In this document: positions 53,348 to 61,641 of the stretch, in pieces | How positions within the stretch are numbered: the stretch's first letter is position 1 | Layout: every line of letters begins with the position of its first letter | Origin: Streptomyces guryensis | GTDB lineage: Bacteria > Actinomycetota > Actinomycetes > Streptomycetales > Streptomycetaceae | Length of the DNA: 64,000 nucleotides | Direction of reading: 5' to 3' | NCBI RefSeq assembly: GCF_021261325.1 | Contig: NZ_JAJSBI010000002.1 | Location: 496,001-560,000 of the forward strand | Notes under the pieces: model-generated | What the model saw: the letters and a program-made list of their open reading frames with translations, nothing else | Database searches by the model: none | Told to the model about the DNA's origin: nothing | Translations under genes and position numbers: made by a program

Positions 53348-54205
53348 ATGATCCTTGTGACGGGTGCCACGGGCACCATCGGCAGTGACGTCGTACGGCA
53401 ACTCGCGGCGCGCGGCGCGAAGGTCCGCGCCCTGAGCCGGGACCCGGCGAAGTCCCGGGTGCCGTCCTCGGTGCAGACCGTGCCGGGCCACCACCGCGAC
53501 CGGGCCTCGGTCGAGGCCGCGATGGCGGGCGCGGAGGCCGCCTTCCTGGTGGGCGTCCTCGGGCCGGACGACGCCGGGCACGACCGCGGTCTGGTGGAGG
53601 CGGCGCGGGCCGCGGGAGTACGGCGGATCGTGAAGCTCTCCGCCATCGGCACCGGTGAGACCCGGCTGGGCGCGTTCGCGACCTGGCATCTGCCCGGCGA
53701 GGAGGCCGTACGGGACAGCGGCCTGCAGTGGACGGTCCTGCGCCCCTCGTCCTTCGCCTCCAACACCCTGGCCTGGGCCGCGGCCGTCCGCGAGGGCACT
53801 CCCGCGCCGAACATGCTGGGCGACGGCAAGCAGGGTGTCGTGGACCCGCGGGACGTCGCCGAGATCGCCGCGGCCGCACTGCTCGACCCCGGGCACGCAG
53901 GGCGCACGTACACCCTGACCGGTCCCGAGACCCTCGGCGCCCACGAGCAGGCCGCCGTGCTCGGCGAGGTCATCGGCCGTCCGGTGCCGCTCCACGATTT
54001 CTCCCCGGAGGAACGTCGCGAGCAGTTCCTCGCGGCCGGCCTCGGCGAGACGTACGCGGACAGCCTCATGGCCGCCGCCCGGTTCATCCACGAGGGCGGC
54101 AACGACGTCGTGACCGAGGACCTGCCCAAGGTGCTGGGCCGGCCGGCGCGAACGTACCGGCAGTGGGCCGAGGACCACCGGCACGCCTTCGCACCGGCCG
54201 TCTGA
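53348..54205 (+). CDS. NmrA-like / atypical SDR NAD(P)-binding protein
   Basis: A 285-residue Rossmann protein with the atypical-SDR nucleotide motif VTGATGTIGSDVVRQLAARG at its N-terminus and the NmrA-like RPSSFASNTLAWA and DVAEIAAAALLD segments. The YxxxK active site is not obvious, so it may be a redox sensor or quinone reductase. Divergent from the AraC regulator. ATG 53348 has only a weak ribosome site. Confidence 0.88.
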   Translation: MILVTGATGTIGSDVVRQLAARGAKVRALSRDPAKSRVPSSVQTVPGHHRDRASVEAAMAGAEAAFLVGVLGPDDAGHDRGLVEAARAAGVRRIVKLSAIGTGETRLGAFATWHLPGEEAVRDSGLQWTVLRPSSFASNTLAWAAAVREGTPAPNMLGDGKQGVVDPRDVAEIAAAALLDPGHAGRTYTLTGPETLGAHEQAAVLGEVIGRPVPLHDFSPEERREQFLAAGLGETYADSLMAAARFIHEGGNDVVTEDLPKVLGRPARTYRQWAEDHRHAFAPAV

Positions 54206-54286
54206 GACCGGCGGCGGCCGTCAGTCCCGTACCGGCTGGAGTTGCACGAGACGCCGCAGCGGCTGACCGGCTGACCGCGCGGGTCG

Positions 54287-54709
54287 CTACAGCCCGAACA
54301 GCGTCGGGTCCGTGGACAGTTCCTTGAAGAACTCCCGGGGATCGGGCACCAGCCGTCGCTGCTTCAGGTCCATCAGGCCGACGACCGCGGTGACCTCCGC
54401 CGCCACCGTGCCGTCGGCCTTCCGTATCGTCTGCTCGATGTGGAACGTCTTGCCGCCGCCCCACTCGAAGGCGCAGGTCACCTCGACCTCGTCCCCGGCG
54501 ACCAGTTCACGCCGGAAGCGCAGGGTGGTCTCCAGGGCCGCCGGCCCCACACCCTTGGCCACGAGGGTCGCCTGGGTCAGCCCTGCCGCGTGCAGTAAGG
54601 ACCAGCGGGCGTGCTCCGCGTAGTTGAGATACACGGCCTGGTTGAGATGCCCCAGCACATCGGTCTCGTACCCGCGCACGGTCACCGGGACGGAAAACGG
54701 TTCGGTCAC
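54287..54709 (-). CDS. hotdog-fold acyl-CoA thioesterase, TTA-containing
   Basis: A 140-residue 4-hydroxybenzoyl-CoA/YbgC-type thioesterase. The active-site Asp is in YETDVLGHLNQAVYLNYAEHARW at the N-terminus. GTG 54709 has GAGGAG eight bases upstream. Leu in RWSLLH is encoded by TTA (54596-54598, minus strand), implying bldA dependence. Substrate unknown. Confidence 0.88.
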   Translation of the reverse strand: MTEPFSVPVTVRGYETDVLGHLNQAVYLNYAEHARWSLLHAAGLTQATLVAKGVGPAALETTLRFRRELVAGDEVEVTCAFEWGGGKTFHIEQTIRKADGTVAAEVTAVVGLMDLKQRRLVPDPREFFKELSTDPTLFGL

Positions 54710-54786
54710 TGCTTTCTCTCCTCGTACAGCTCGCAGTACAGCTCGCACTGATGGACGACGTGACCGACCGATCTTGACATGCCTGT

Positions 54787-55443
54787 CTATGCGCGGCGGG
54801 GCGACGCCAGCACATAACGCGCTCTGGAACGTGCGTCGTTGTGCTCGCCGACCTGCCATCCCGCCGCCTCCAGCGTGGCCGCGCAGGCCCGCAGCGCCCC
54901 CGGATCCGGCTCGTGCACGGCGACGGCCTCCGGCTGCGGGGTGGCGCGCACCCGGTACCCGACCAGGTCCGCACCGGCGGGGCGGTGACCGGCCGCCTCC
55001 AGGGCGAGCGCGGCGGCCTGCACCAGATGCGTACGTTCCCAGCCGCACGGCCGGTCCACGGCCCCGTCCGGGTTGGTCATCCGCCGCAGCTCCAGCAACC
55101 CCTGCCAGGCGCTCCGGACCTCGCGCGTGCGCGCGGACCCGGCATCCGTCCCCGCCTCCTCACCCCCGACGCGCGCGGCGAACACGCCGGCGGAGGCAGT
55201 GTTCCCGGCCTCGGCCCCAAGACCGGGATCAGGCCCGGACGCAGGCGTCCCCGCCTCCTCCGCCTCCCGTATCCGATGCCCGGCAGGCGTCAGAAAGCGA
55301 TCGTGCGGAGGCCGCGGATGCCGGAAGGCGAACCCCCACTTCACCAGCGCCGCCAGCTGCGCCTCCGTACCCCTCAGCCGCCCGGTCACCGGATCGGCGG
55401 CATCGATCACACCTCGCTGAGCGGCGGTCGGCGATCGTGTCAC
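54787..55443 (-). CDS. hypothetical protein
   Basis: A 218-residue protein (MTRSPTAAQRGVIDAADPVTG...) with no recognised domain. The middle (about 65-105) is low-complexity; the ends contain helix-rich, probably folded parts (LVKWGFAFRHPRPPHDRFLTPAGHR; LRACAATLEAAGWQVGEH), the former winged-helix-like. Codon use fits a real gene. It may be specific to actinomycetes. Confidence 0.6.
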   Translation of the reverse strand: MTRSPTAAQRGVIDAADPVTGRLRGTEAQLAALVKWGFAFRHPRPPHDRFLTPAGHRIREAEEAGTPASGPDPGLGAEAGNTASAGVFAARVGGEEAGTDAGSARTREVRSAWQGLLELRRMTNPDGAVDRPCGWERTHLVQAAALALEAAGHRPAGADLVGYRVRATPQPEAVAVHEPDPGALRACAATLEAAGWQVGEHNDARSRARYVLASPRRA

Positions 55444-55536
55444 GGCATGCTCCCTTCCGACCCCGGGCCCCTCTTCCCACCTCCTCCGAGGCTACGACGA
55501 GGGTCTGACAACGCAGGTACGCCCCGTGGCCGGCGC

Positions 55537-56136
55537 TCACGCCCCGGCCCGCACGTTCCACTCCGCGATCACCGGCCGCCCGTGCTCCGTCCCGAGCCGG
55601 CACACCGTCCCCGTGGCCAGCTGGAACAGGGCCCCGCCCGACGGCGGCAGCCCCAGCCGCCGGGCCGTGAGCACCCGTAGGAAGTGGCCGTGCGCCACCA
55701 GGACCACGCAGCCCTCGGTGTCGGCGAGTGCCGCGTCCACCTTGGCGAGCGTGCGGTCCGCGCGCTCGCCGACCTGCTCGGGGGTCTCCCCGGGGTGATC
55801 CGGCGGCCCGGGCCGCACCCCGTCCCGGAACAGGAACCAGTCCGGCCTGGTGCGCTGGATCTCGACGGTCGTGATCCCCTCGTAGCCGCCGTAGTCCCAC
55901 TCCCGCAGGTCCGGGTCGACCCGCACGTCCCGCAGCCCGATCAAGTCCGCTGTCTCCCGTGCCCGCTGCAACGGGCTGACGAACGCGGCCCCGACCCGGT
56001 GCGAGCGGATCAGCGGCACCAGCTGCCGGGCCTCCTCCCGGCCGCGCTCGGTCAGCGGCACGTCCGTCCAGCCGGTGTGCCGCCCGGACCGCGACCACCC
56101 GGTCTCACCGTGCCGCACGAGAAACACGTCGCCCAT
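55537..56136 (-). CDS. histidine phosphatase (phosphoglycerate mutase-like)
   Basis: A 199-residue enzyme with the RHG phosphatase motif FLVRHGETGWS (catalytic His), the SPLQRARETA segment, EWDYGGYEG acid region and second catalytic His in LVAHGHFLRVL. ATG 56136 has GAAGGG eight bases upstream. Substrate not evident; members act on sugars, nucleotides or proteins. Confidence 0.92.
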   Translation of the reverse strand: MGDVFLVRHGETGWSRSGRHTGWTDVPLTERGREEARQLVPLIRSHRVGAAFVSPLQRARETADLIGLRDVRVDPDLREWDYGGYEGITTVEIQRTRPDWFLFRDGVRPGPPDHPGETPEQVGERADRTLAKVDAALADTEGCVVLVAHGHFLRVLTARRLGLPPSGGALFQLATGTVCRLGTEHGRPVIAEWNVRAGA

Positions 56137-56198
56137 GCCGCGCACCCTTCCCGTTCGGACCCGCCGGACATGGCCGTGCAGGCCTTACCCCCACCGTG

Positions 56199-57356
56199 TC
56201 ACGAGGCCGAGGCCGCCCGCAGTACGGCATCGGCCAGACGGCCGTTCTCGGGCGACGCCCCGACGCCCGAGGGGAAGGCGAAGCGGCGCCGGGTGTAGGC
56301 GTAGGCCACCTGGCTCGCCGGGTCGGCGAAGGCCAGCGAGCCCGTCGCGCCGCTGTGCCCGAAGGAGTCCTCGCCGAGGAGCGGGTAGCGGCCGGCCAGG
56401 TACTCGAAGCCCACCGCGAAGTGGTCGTCGCCGCCGGTCACCAGGTCGGGGCCGGGCGTCCGCAGCCCGCCGAACAGGGCCGCCGTCTCGCGGGTGAGCA
56501 GGGGCGCCCTGCCGTCCACCGTGCTGATCGCGGCGGCGTACATGCCGGCCACCCCGCGCGCGTTGCCCACCCCGCCCGAGGATGTCGGACCGAGGGCCCG
56601 CGTCCGGCGGTCGTTCGCGAAGGCGAGCAGGTCGGTGGGCTCGGGGGCGTTCAGGTTGAAGGCGATGAACCGGATGCTGCCGGGGGCGGCCGCGCGTGCC
56701 GCAAGCGCGGCGGCCTCCTCGGGGGTGGGCAGGAGCGGCTGCACCTCCCGCCACCGCGGCTCCAGCGCCTCGGGCAGGCCGAGGTGGAAGTCGAGACCGT
56801 ACGGCGCGCGGACGCGCTCCTCGTACAGCTCCTGGATCGACTTCCCGGTGGCCCTGCGCACCACCTCGCCGGTGAGCGCGCCGATGACGAGCCCGTGGTA
56901 GCCGTACCCGCTCTGCGGGTCCCACAGCGGCTTCTGCCCGGCCAGGCGCGCCGCCATGAGCCGGTCGTCGGCCAACTCCCGTGCGCTGAAACCGCCGTCG
57001 GCGATGCCGACCAGCCCGGTCCGGTGCTCCAGCAGCTCGCGCAGCGTGAGTCGCTCCTTGCCCTCTACCCCGAACTCGGGCCAGTACGCGGCCACTTCAC
57101 GGTCCAGATCCAGCACGCCGTCCTGCACCAGCAGCGCGACGACGAGATGCGCCGCGCCCTTGGTGATGGAGAACAGGCTGGTCAGCGAGTCCCCGTCGGT
57201 CCCCTCACCGGCCCACAGGTCCACCACCCGCCGCCCGTGGTGGTAAGCCACCAGCTGCGCGCCGGGCTCGTGCCGCTCCCCGGCGAGGAAGGCGGCGAAC
57301 TCCTCGCGCACGCCCTCGAATCCCTCGGACACCGTTCCCTGTACGTCGTGCGACAT
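56199..57356 (-). CDS. beta-lactamase-fold serine hydrolase
   Basis: A 385-residue penicillin-binding-protein-like esterase (EstB/class C type). Motifs: SITK (catalytic Ser and Lys), the Tyr motif in YGYHGLVIG and GHSGATGS near the C-terminus. No signal peptide, so cytoplasmic. Likely an esterase or peptidase. Confidence 0.9.
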   Translation of the reverse strand: MSHDVQGTVSEGFEGVREEFAAFLAGERHEPGAQLVAYHHGRRVVDLWAGEGTDGDSLTSLFSITKGAAHLVVALLVQDGVLDLDREVAAYWPEFGVEGKERLTLRELLEHRTGLVGIADGGFSARELADDRLMAARLAGQKPLWDPQSGYGYHGLVIGALTGEVVRRATGKSIQELYEERVRAPYGLDFHLGLPEALEPRWREVQPLLPTPEEAAALAARAAAPGSIRFIAFNLNAPEPTDLLAFANDRRTRALGPTSSGGVGNARGVAGMYAAAISTVDGRAPLLTRETAALFGGLRTPGPDLVTGGDDHFAVGFEYLAGRYPLLGEDSFGHSGATGSLAFADPASQVAYAYTRRRFAFPSGVGASPENGRLADAVLRAASAS

Positions 57357-57422
57357 GCAAAGCCCCCTGTTCGGTGATCGATACGGAGACCACCAACAGG
57401 GGGCGACGCCACGGCATTCCCG

Positions 57423-58631
57423 CTACTGGCGGTATCCGCTCAGGAACCGCCCGATCCGCCCGATCGCCGCCTCCAGATCGTCCGCGTAGGGAAGCGTCAG
57501 GATCCGGAAGTGGTCCGGTGTCGGCCAGTTGAAGCCGGTGCCCTGCACCACCTGGATCTTCTCCCGCAGCAGCAGGTCCAGGACGAACTTCTCGTCGTCG
57601 TGGATCCTGTGCACCCTGGGGTCGATGCGCGGGAACGCGTACAGCGCGCCCTTCGGTTTCACGCAGGACACACCCGGGATCTCGTTCAGCTTCTCCCAGG
57701 CGACGTTGCGCTGTTCGTACAACCGCCCGCCGGGTGTGGTGAGTTCGCGGATCGACTGACGGCCGCCGAGCGCGGCCTGGATGGCGTACTGGGCGGGCGC
57801 GTTGGCGCACAGCCGCATGGAGGCCAGCATCGTCAGGCCCTCCAGGTAGTTCTTCGCATGCTGCTTCGGGCCGGTCACCACCAGCCAGCCCGAGCGGAAG
57901 CCGGCCACCCGGTACGTCTTCGACAGGCCGCAGAAGGTGAGGACCACCAGGTCGGGGGCGAGCGTGGCGGCCGAGTGGTGCACGGCGTCGTCGTAGAGGA
58001 TCTGGTCGTAGATCTCGTCGGCGAAGACCATCAGGCCGTGGCGGCGGGCGAGGTCGAGGATGCCCTCGATGATCTCCTTGGGGTAGACCGCGCCGGTGGG
58101 GTTGTTCGGGTTGATGATGACGACGGCCTTGGTGCGGTCGGTGATCTTCGAGGCCATGTCGTCCAGGTCCGGGTACCAGTCGGCCTGTTCGTCGCACAGG
58201 TAGTGGACGGCCTTGCCGCCGGCGAGGGTCGTCACCGCCGTCCACAGGGGGAAGTCCGGGGCGGGGATCAGAATCTCGTCGCCGTCCTCCACCAGCGCCT
58301 GTACGGCCATCGAGACCAGCTCGGAGACGCCGTTGCCCAGGAACACGTCGTCGACGCCGACCTCCAGGCCCCGTTCCTGGTAGCGCTGGGCGACCGCCCG
58401 GCGGGCGGAGAGGACGCCGCGGGAGTCCGTGTAGCCGTGCGCCTGCGGGAGCATCCGGATCATGTCCTGGAGGATCTCCTCCGGCGCCTCGAAGCCGAAC
58501 ACCGCGGGGTTGCCGGTGTTCAGGCGCAGCACGCTGTGGCCCGCCTCCTCCAGTGCGTTCGCGTGCTCGATCACCGGGCCGCGGATCTCGTAACAGACCT
58601 CGCTGAGCTTGTTCGACTGCCGGAACTCCAT
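57423..58631 (-). CDS. class I aminotransferase (alanine aminotransferase AlaA-like)
   Basis: A 402-residue pyridoxal-phosphate enzyme. The Schiff-base lysine is in FCGLSKTYRVAGFRSGW; PLP-phosphate and substrate Arg regions (NPNNPTGAVY, RILTLPYADD) match AlaA-type transaminases, which interconvert alanine/pyruvate with glutamate. Divergent from the HxlR regulator with two tandem operators between. Confidence 0.92.
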   Translation of the reverse strand: MEFRQSNKLSEVCYEIRGPVIEHANALEEAGHSVLRLNTGNPAVFGFEAPEEILQDMIRMLPQAHGYTDSRGVLSARRAVAQRYQERGLEVGVDDVFLGNGVSELVSMAVQALVEDGDEILIPAPDFPLWTAVTTLAGGKAVHYLCDEQADWYPDLDDMASKITDRTKAVVIINPNNPTGAVYPKEIIEGILDLARRHGLMVFADEIYDQILYDDAVHHSAATLAPDLVVLTFCGLSKTYRVAGFRSGWLVVTGPKQHAKNYLEGLTMLASMRLCANAPAQYAIQAALGGRQSIRELTTPGGRLYEQRNVAWEKLNEIPGVSCVKPKGALYAFPRIDPRVHRIHDDEKFVLDLLLREKIQVVQGTGFNWPTPDHFRILTLPYADDLEAAIGRIGRFLSGYRQ

Positions 58632-58661
58632 GCTCGCTCGCCCCTCCGCTTTCGTGTGTTG

Positions 58662-58696
58662 CTTGGTTTTACCAAGTTCGAGCTTGGAAAGTCCAA
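58662..58696. promoter_or_regulatory. two tandem palindromes between aminotransferase and HxlR genes
   Basis: CTTGGTTTTACCAAG (58662-58676) and TTGGAAAGTCCAA (58684-58696) have centres 21 bp apart, two helical turns. Both share TTGG...CCAA arms. Likely HxlR operators controlling both divergent genes. Confidence 0.8.
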
Positions 58697-58718
58697 CAAC
58701 TTGTCTAGACTGCGTCGC

Positions 58719-59345
58719 ATGTCACGACGCCGAAGCTACGACCAGTACTGTTCCGCCGCCCGCGCCCTCGATCTCGTCGGCGACCGCTGGACCCTGCTGA
58801 TCGTCCGCGAGCTGCTGGCCGGCCCCCGCCGCTACACGGACCTGCACGCGGACCTGCCCGGGGTGAGCACGGACGTACTCGCCTCACGGCTGAAGGACAT
58901 GGAGCGGGACGGACTCGGCACCCGCCGTCGGCTGCCGCCGCCCGGCGCGTCCTACGTCTACGAACTCACCCCGCGCGGACGGGAGTTGCTGCCCGTTCTG
59001 CAGGCGCTGAGCGTGTGGGGCCAGGGCGAGCTGGGCGAGCGGCGGCCCACGGACGCCCTGCGTGCCCACTGGTTCGCGCTGCCCCTGCTGCGCTCGCTGG
59101 AGGGGGAGGGGATCGTCGAAGTCCGGCTGGAGGAAGGGGACTTCCATCTGTGCGTCGGCGCCGAGGACGGGCCGCTGTACGGCGACGGGCCCGCACCGGG
59201 TGAGCCCGACGCGCGGCTGGTCCTGGACGCCGGGACGGGTGCGGCCCTCGCGTGCGGTGAGCTGAGCCTGGCCGACGCGGTGCGACAGGGGCGGGTCACC
59301 GTGACCGGCGAGGGCACCCTGGCGAAGGCGCTGCGCGAGGCGTGA
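58719..59345 (+). CDS. HxlR-family regulator with C-terminal SCP2-like domain
   Basis: A 208-residue protein. Residues 1-100 are an HxlR winged helix (YDQYCSAARALDLVGDRWTLLIVRELLAG, VSTDVLASRLKDMERDG). Residues about 115-205 form an SCP2-like sterol/lipid-binding-type fold that may sense a ligand. ATG 58719. Divergent from the aminotransferase gene. Confidence 0.88.
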   Translation: MSRRRSYDQYCSAARALDLVGDRWTLLIVRELLAGPRRYTDLHADLPGVSTDVLASRLKDMERDGLGTRRRLPPPGASYVYELTPRGRELLPVLQALSVWGQGELGERRPTDALRAHWFALPLLRSLEGEGIVEVRLEEGDFHLCVGAEDGPLYGDGPAPGEPDARLVLDAGTGAALACGELSLADAVRQGRVTVTGEGTLAKALREA

Positions 59346-59346
59346 T

Positions 59347-59383
59347 CCGATGGAAGGCCCGCCTGTGGCGGACCTTCCATCGG
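59347..59383 (+). terminator. hairpin terminator of the HxlR gene
   Basis: Arms CCGATGGAAGG (59347-59357) and CCTTCCATCGG (59373-59383) pair perfectly, starting two bases after the stop. Confidence 0.88.
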
Positions 59384-59530
59384 GGTGTCAGGCGCCCGGC
59401 GGGACCGGCGAAGGCCGACCCCCGTCTCAACCGGTGACGGAGGGCACTCCCGCGAAGGGCGAAACGACAGAAGGCCCGCCGGGCGCGAGCCTTCTGGGGG
59501 AGCGTCAGGCGCCCGGCGGCACCCGCGAGG
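59384..59530. repeat. duplicated terminator/gene-end segment
   Basis: GTCAGGCGCCCGGCGGGACC at about 59387-59406 closely matches the reverse-strand end of the next gene at about 59504-59523, and both copies are preceded by an AAGGCCCGCC-containing hairpin (59347-59383 and 59468-59496), spaced about 117 bp apart. This looks like a decayed duplication of the 3' end and terminator of the minus-strand gene. Confidence 0.6.
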
Positions 59531-60314
59531 GTCGTCCCGAACCGCGTGTCAGCGCATATCCGCCGACGCCCGCGAGCGCGGCCAGCACACCGCCGATCGC
59601 CGTCCACACCCACCGGTCCGACCACCAGCCGGACGCCCAGCCGTCCGTGGGCTCGATGCTCGACAGCACGGCGGCCTTCGACGAACCCCCGTCTCCCTCC
59701 TCGGACTTGGAGGCCACGGCGATCCCCGGCACCAGCGGCTTCGCCAGCGAGCCGTCCACCGCCGCCGAGCCGCCGATGTCCTTCGAGTCGGCCCGGACCG
59801 AGGCGTGGACCGGCTGGCCGAGGTCGGCCGTCGTCAGGTTCAGCACGGTCAGCCGTATGTAGTACGTCCCCGGCAGCGGGTCGTCGGCCCACGGTTCCGA
59901 CCAGGCGCGCACGGTCCGCAGGGTGCAGGCCAGGTCGACCGCGGCCGTGCCCTGGGCCGCGGTGCGCGTCTGCGCCCCGTACTGGCAGGCCTGGCGGCGC
60001 CGCAGTCCGTCGTACACGTCGATCTGCCAGGTCTGGCCGGCATGCGTGTCGGGCAGTTTCACCGTCGCTTTCACGGTGGGGCGCTGTCCGGCGTCCGCGG
60101 GGAACGACCAGTACAGGTAGTCGCCCGTGGAGCCGCTCGCCGTGGCCTGCTGCCCCTGCTCGATCTCGGTCGCCGTCCGGAACGACGTACCCGCCGAGGT
60201 CGGTGCCGAGCTGCCGTCGGAGGCGCTGGGCGACGGCGAGGAGTCGGCCGCCGCGGGAGCGGCCGCCGGCCCCAGTGCCAGCAGGACCGCGCTCAACACA
60301 GTTGTGATCCGCAT
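59505..60314 (-). CDS. exported membrane-anchored protein partnered with the VWA protein
   Basis: A 269-residue protein with signal peptide (about 1-24), an outer beta-rich domain (about 45-200; YLYWSFPADAGQRPTVKATV, TYYIRLTVLNLTTADLG) and one C-terminal membrane helix (WVWTAIGGVLAALAGVGGYAL) with a short Arg-rich tail. It begins in a TGATG overlap with the VWA gene, so the two are coupled. It probably forms a surface complex with that protein; exact function unknown. Confidence 0.75.
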   Translation of the reverse strand: MRITTVLSAVLLALGPAAAPAAADSSPSPSASDGSSAPTSAGTSFRTATEIEQGQQATASGSTGDYLYWSFPADAGQRPTVKATVKLPDTHAGQTWQIDVYDGLRRRQACQYGAQTRTAAQGTAAVDLACTLRTVRAWSEPWADDPLPGTYYIRLTVLNLTTADLGQPVHASVRADSKDIGGSAAVDGSLAKPLVPGIAVASKSEEGDGGSSKAAVLSSIEPTDGWASGWWSDRWVWTAIGGVLAALAGVGGYALTRGSGRPSRVPPGA

Positions 60315-61597
60315 CAGTTGGTCCTCCAGACCGCGACCCGCCAGCGCGACAGCCAGCCCCAGATCAGACCGGCGAGGAAGCCGACCAGTACCAGTACGCC
60401 GAGCAGCCACCAGCCGCGGCCGAGGCCGAAGGAGGCCACGTCGCCCGAGTGGGACGGGCTGCTGACGACGTCCACGGTCAGCTCCAGCGGGAGACCGGGC
60501 GTGGTCTTCACCCCGGAGGCCGCCGAGAAGGAGTTGGTGACCTGAAGGCACACCGTCTCGGCTGGGGGTACCCCCTCTGGGGGAGCGTCGTCCGAGTCGC
60601 TCTCCGCCTTCGGATAGCGCAGGCCAGTCGAGATCACGTCCGTACGGCCGTTGCCCGTCGCCTCGCCGCGTACGATCTCCCGGCCCTGCGTGGTCACCGC
60701 CCGGAGCAGCACGCCGTAGTCCGGGTTCACGGCCCGGTCGGCCGCCACGCTCACCGAGGACCGCAGCTCCTGGCCGGGCTTCACGTCCACGCGGTAGAAG
60801 CGCTGCTGCCCGGACTCCTCCCGGTCTGTGTAGAGACCGGACTTCAGGGCCGGCGCGTCCGTGCACTGCGCGGTGCCCTCGGTGGCGACCGGAGTCACCA
60901 CGGGGTCGGCGGCCCGGTCCACCAACTGGTTGACCTTGTCGGTGAGTTCACCGGTGTGCTCGACCGAGGTGTAGGTGCCGCCGGTCGCCTCGGCGATACA
61001 GCTGAGCTGCTTGTTCAGCTTGGTGTCGGGGACCAGGCCGAGGGTGTCGATCGTCATCCCGATGCCCCTGGCGGCGATCTCGCGGGCCACCTCGCACGGG
61101 TCGAGCGGGGCGCAGGTGTCCTCGCCGTCGGTGATCAGCACGATCCGCTTGGAGCCCTCGCCGCCCCGCAGGTCGCCGGCCGCCTTGAGGAGGGCCGGGC
61201 CGATCGGGGTCCAGCCGGTGGGCGAGAGGGTCGCCACCGCCGTCTTCGCCCCGGTGCGGTCCAGCGCGCTGACCGGGTAGAGCTGCGCGGTGTCCTTGCA
61301 GCCCGTCTGCCGGTCGTTGCCCGGATAGTTGGCGCCGAGCGTGCGGATGCCGAGCTGCACCTCTGCGGGGGTCGCGTCGAGGACCTCGTTGAACGCCTGC
61401 TTCGCCGCGGCCATCCGGGTCCCGCCGTCGATGTCCCGGGTCCGCATGGAACCACTGACGTCGAGGACGAGATCGACCTTCGCGGTGGCCTCGCCCGTGG
61501 GTTCGCCGGCGGTCGCCGCGGCCGGGAACGCGATCCCGGACGCCAGGGCGGCGAGCAGGGCGCACACCCCTGCCGCCAGCCGTTGTCTTCTGATCAT
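60314..61597 (-). CDS. VWA-domain exported membrane protein
   Basis: A 427-residue protein with signal peptide (about 1-30), a von Willebrand A domain whose metal site is DVSGSM (about residues 46-51) plus TPIGPALL and ITDGEDTC, a second beta-rich region (about 235-370), and a C-terminal membrane helix (LLGVLVLVGFLAGLIWGWL). Cysteines in the VWA domain suggest it folds outside. A dispersed mini-repeat is read in frame near residue 340 (APPEGVPPAE). Coupled to the following gene by TGATG. Confidence 0.87.
   Translation of the reverse strand: MIRRQRLAAGVCALLAALASGIAFPAAATAGEPTGEATAKVDLVLDVSGSMRTRDIDGGTRMAAAKQAFNEVLDATPAEVQLGIRTLGANYPGNDRQTGCKDTAQLYPVSALDRTGAKTAVATLSPTGWTPIGPALLKAAGDLRGGEGSKRIVLITDGEDTCAPLDPCEVAREIAARGIGMTIDTLGLVPDTKLNKQLSCIAEATGGTYTSVEHTGELTDKVNQLVDRAADPVVTPVATEGTAQCTDAPALKSGLYTDREESGQQRFYRVDVKPGQELRSSVSVAADRAVNPDYGVLLRAVTTQGREIVRGEATGNGRTDVISTGLRYPKAESDSDDAPPEGVPPAETVCLQVTNSFSAASGVKTTPGLPLELTVDVVSSPSHSGDVASFGLGRGWWLLGVLVLVGFLAGLIWGWLSRWRVAVWRTN
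60563..60585 (+). repeat. dispersed mini-repeat inside the VWA gene
   Basis: GGGGGTACCCCC followed by TCTGGGGGAG, related to the mini-repeats at 26056, 49632 and 51837. It lies in the coding region, keeps the frame and encodes a Pro-rich linker. Confidence 0.6.
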
Positions 61598-61641
61598 CGG
61601 CGGATCTTATTGATCAGAGGCGCCGCGCTCCAAAACGAGCG

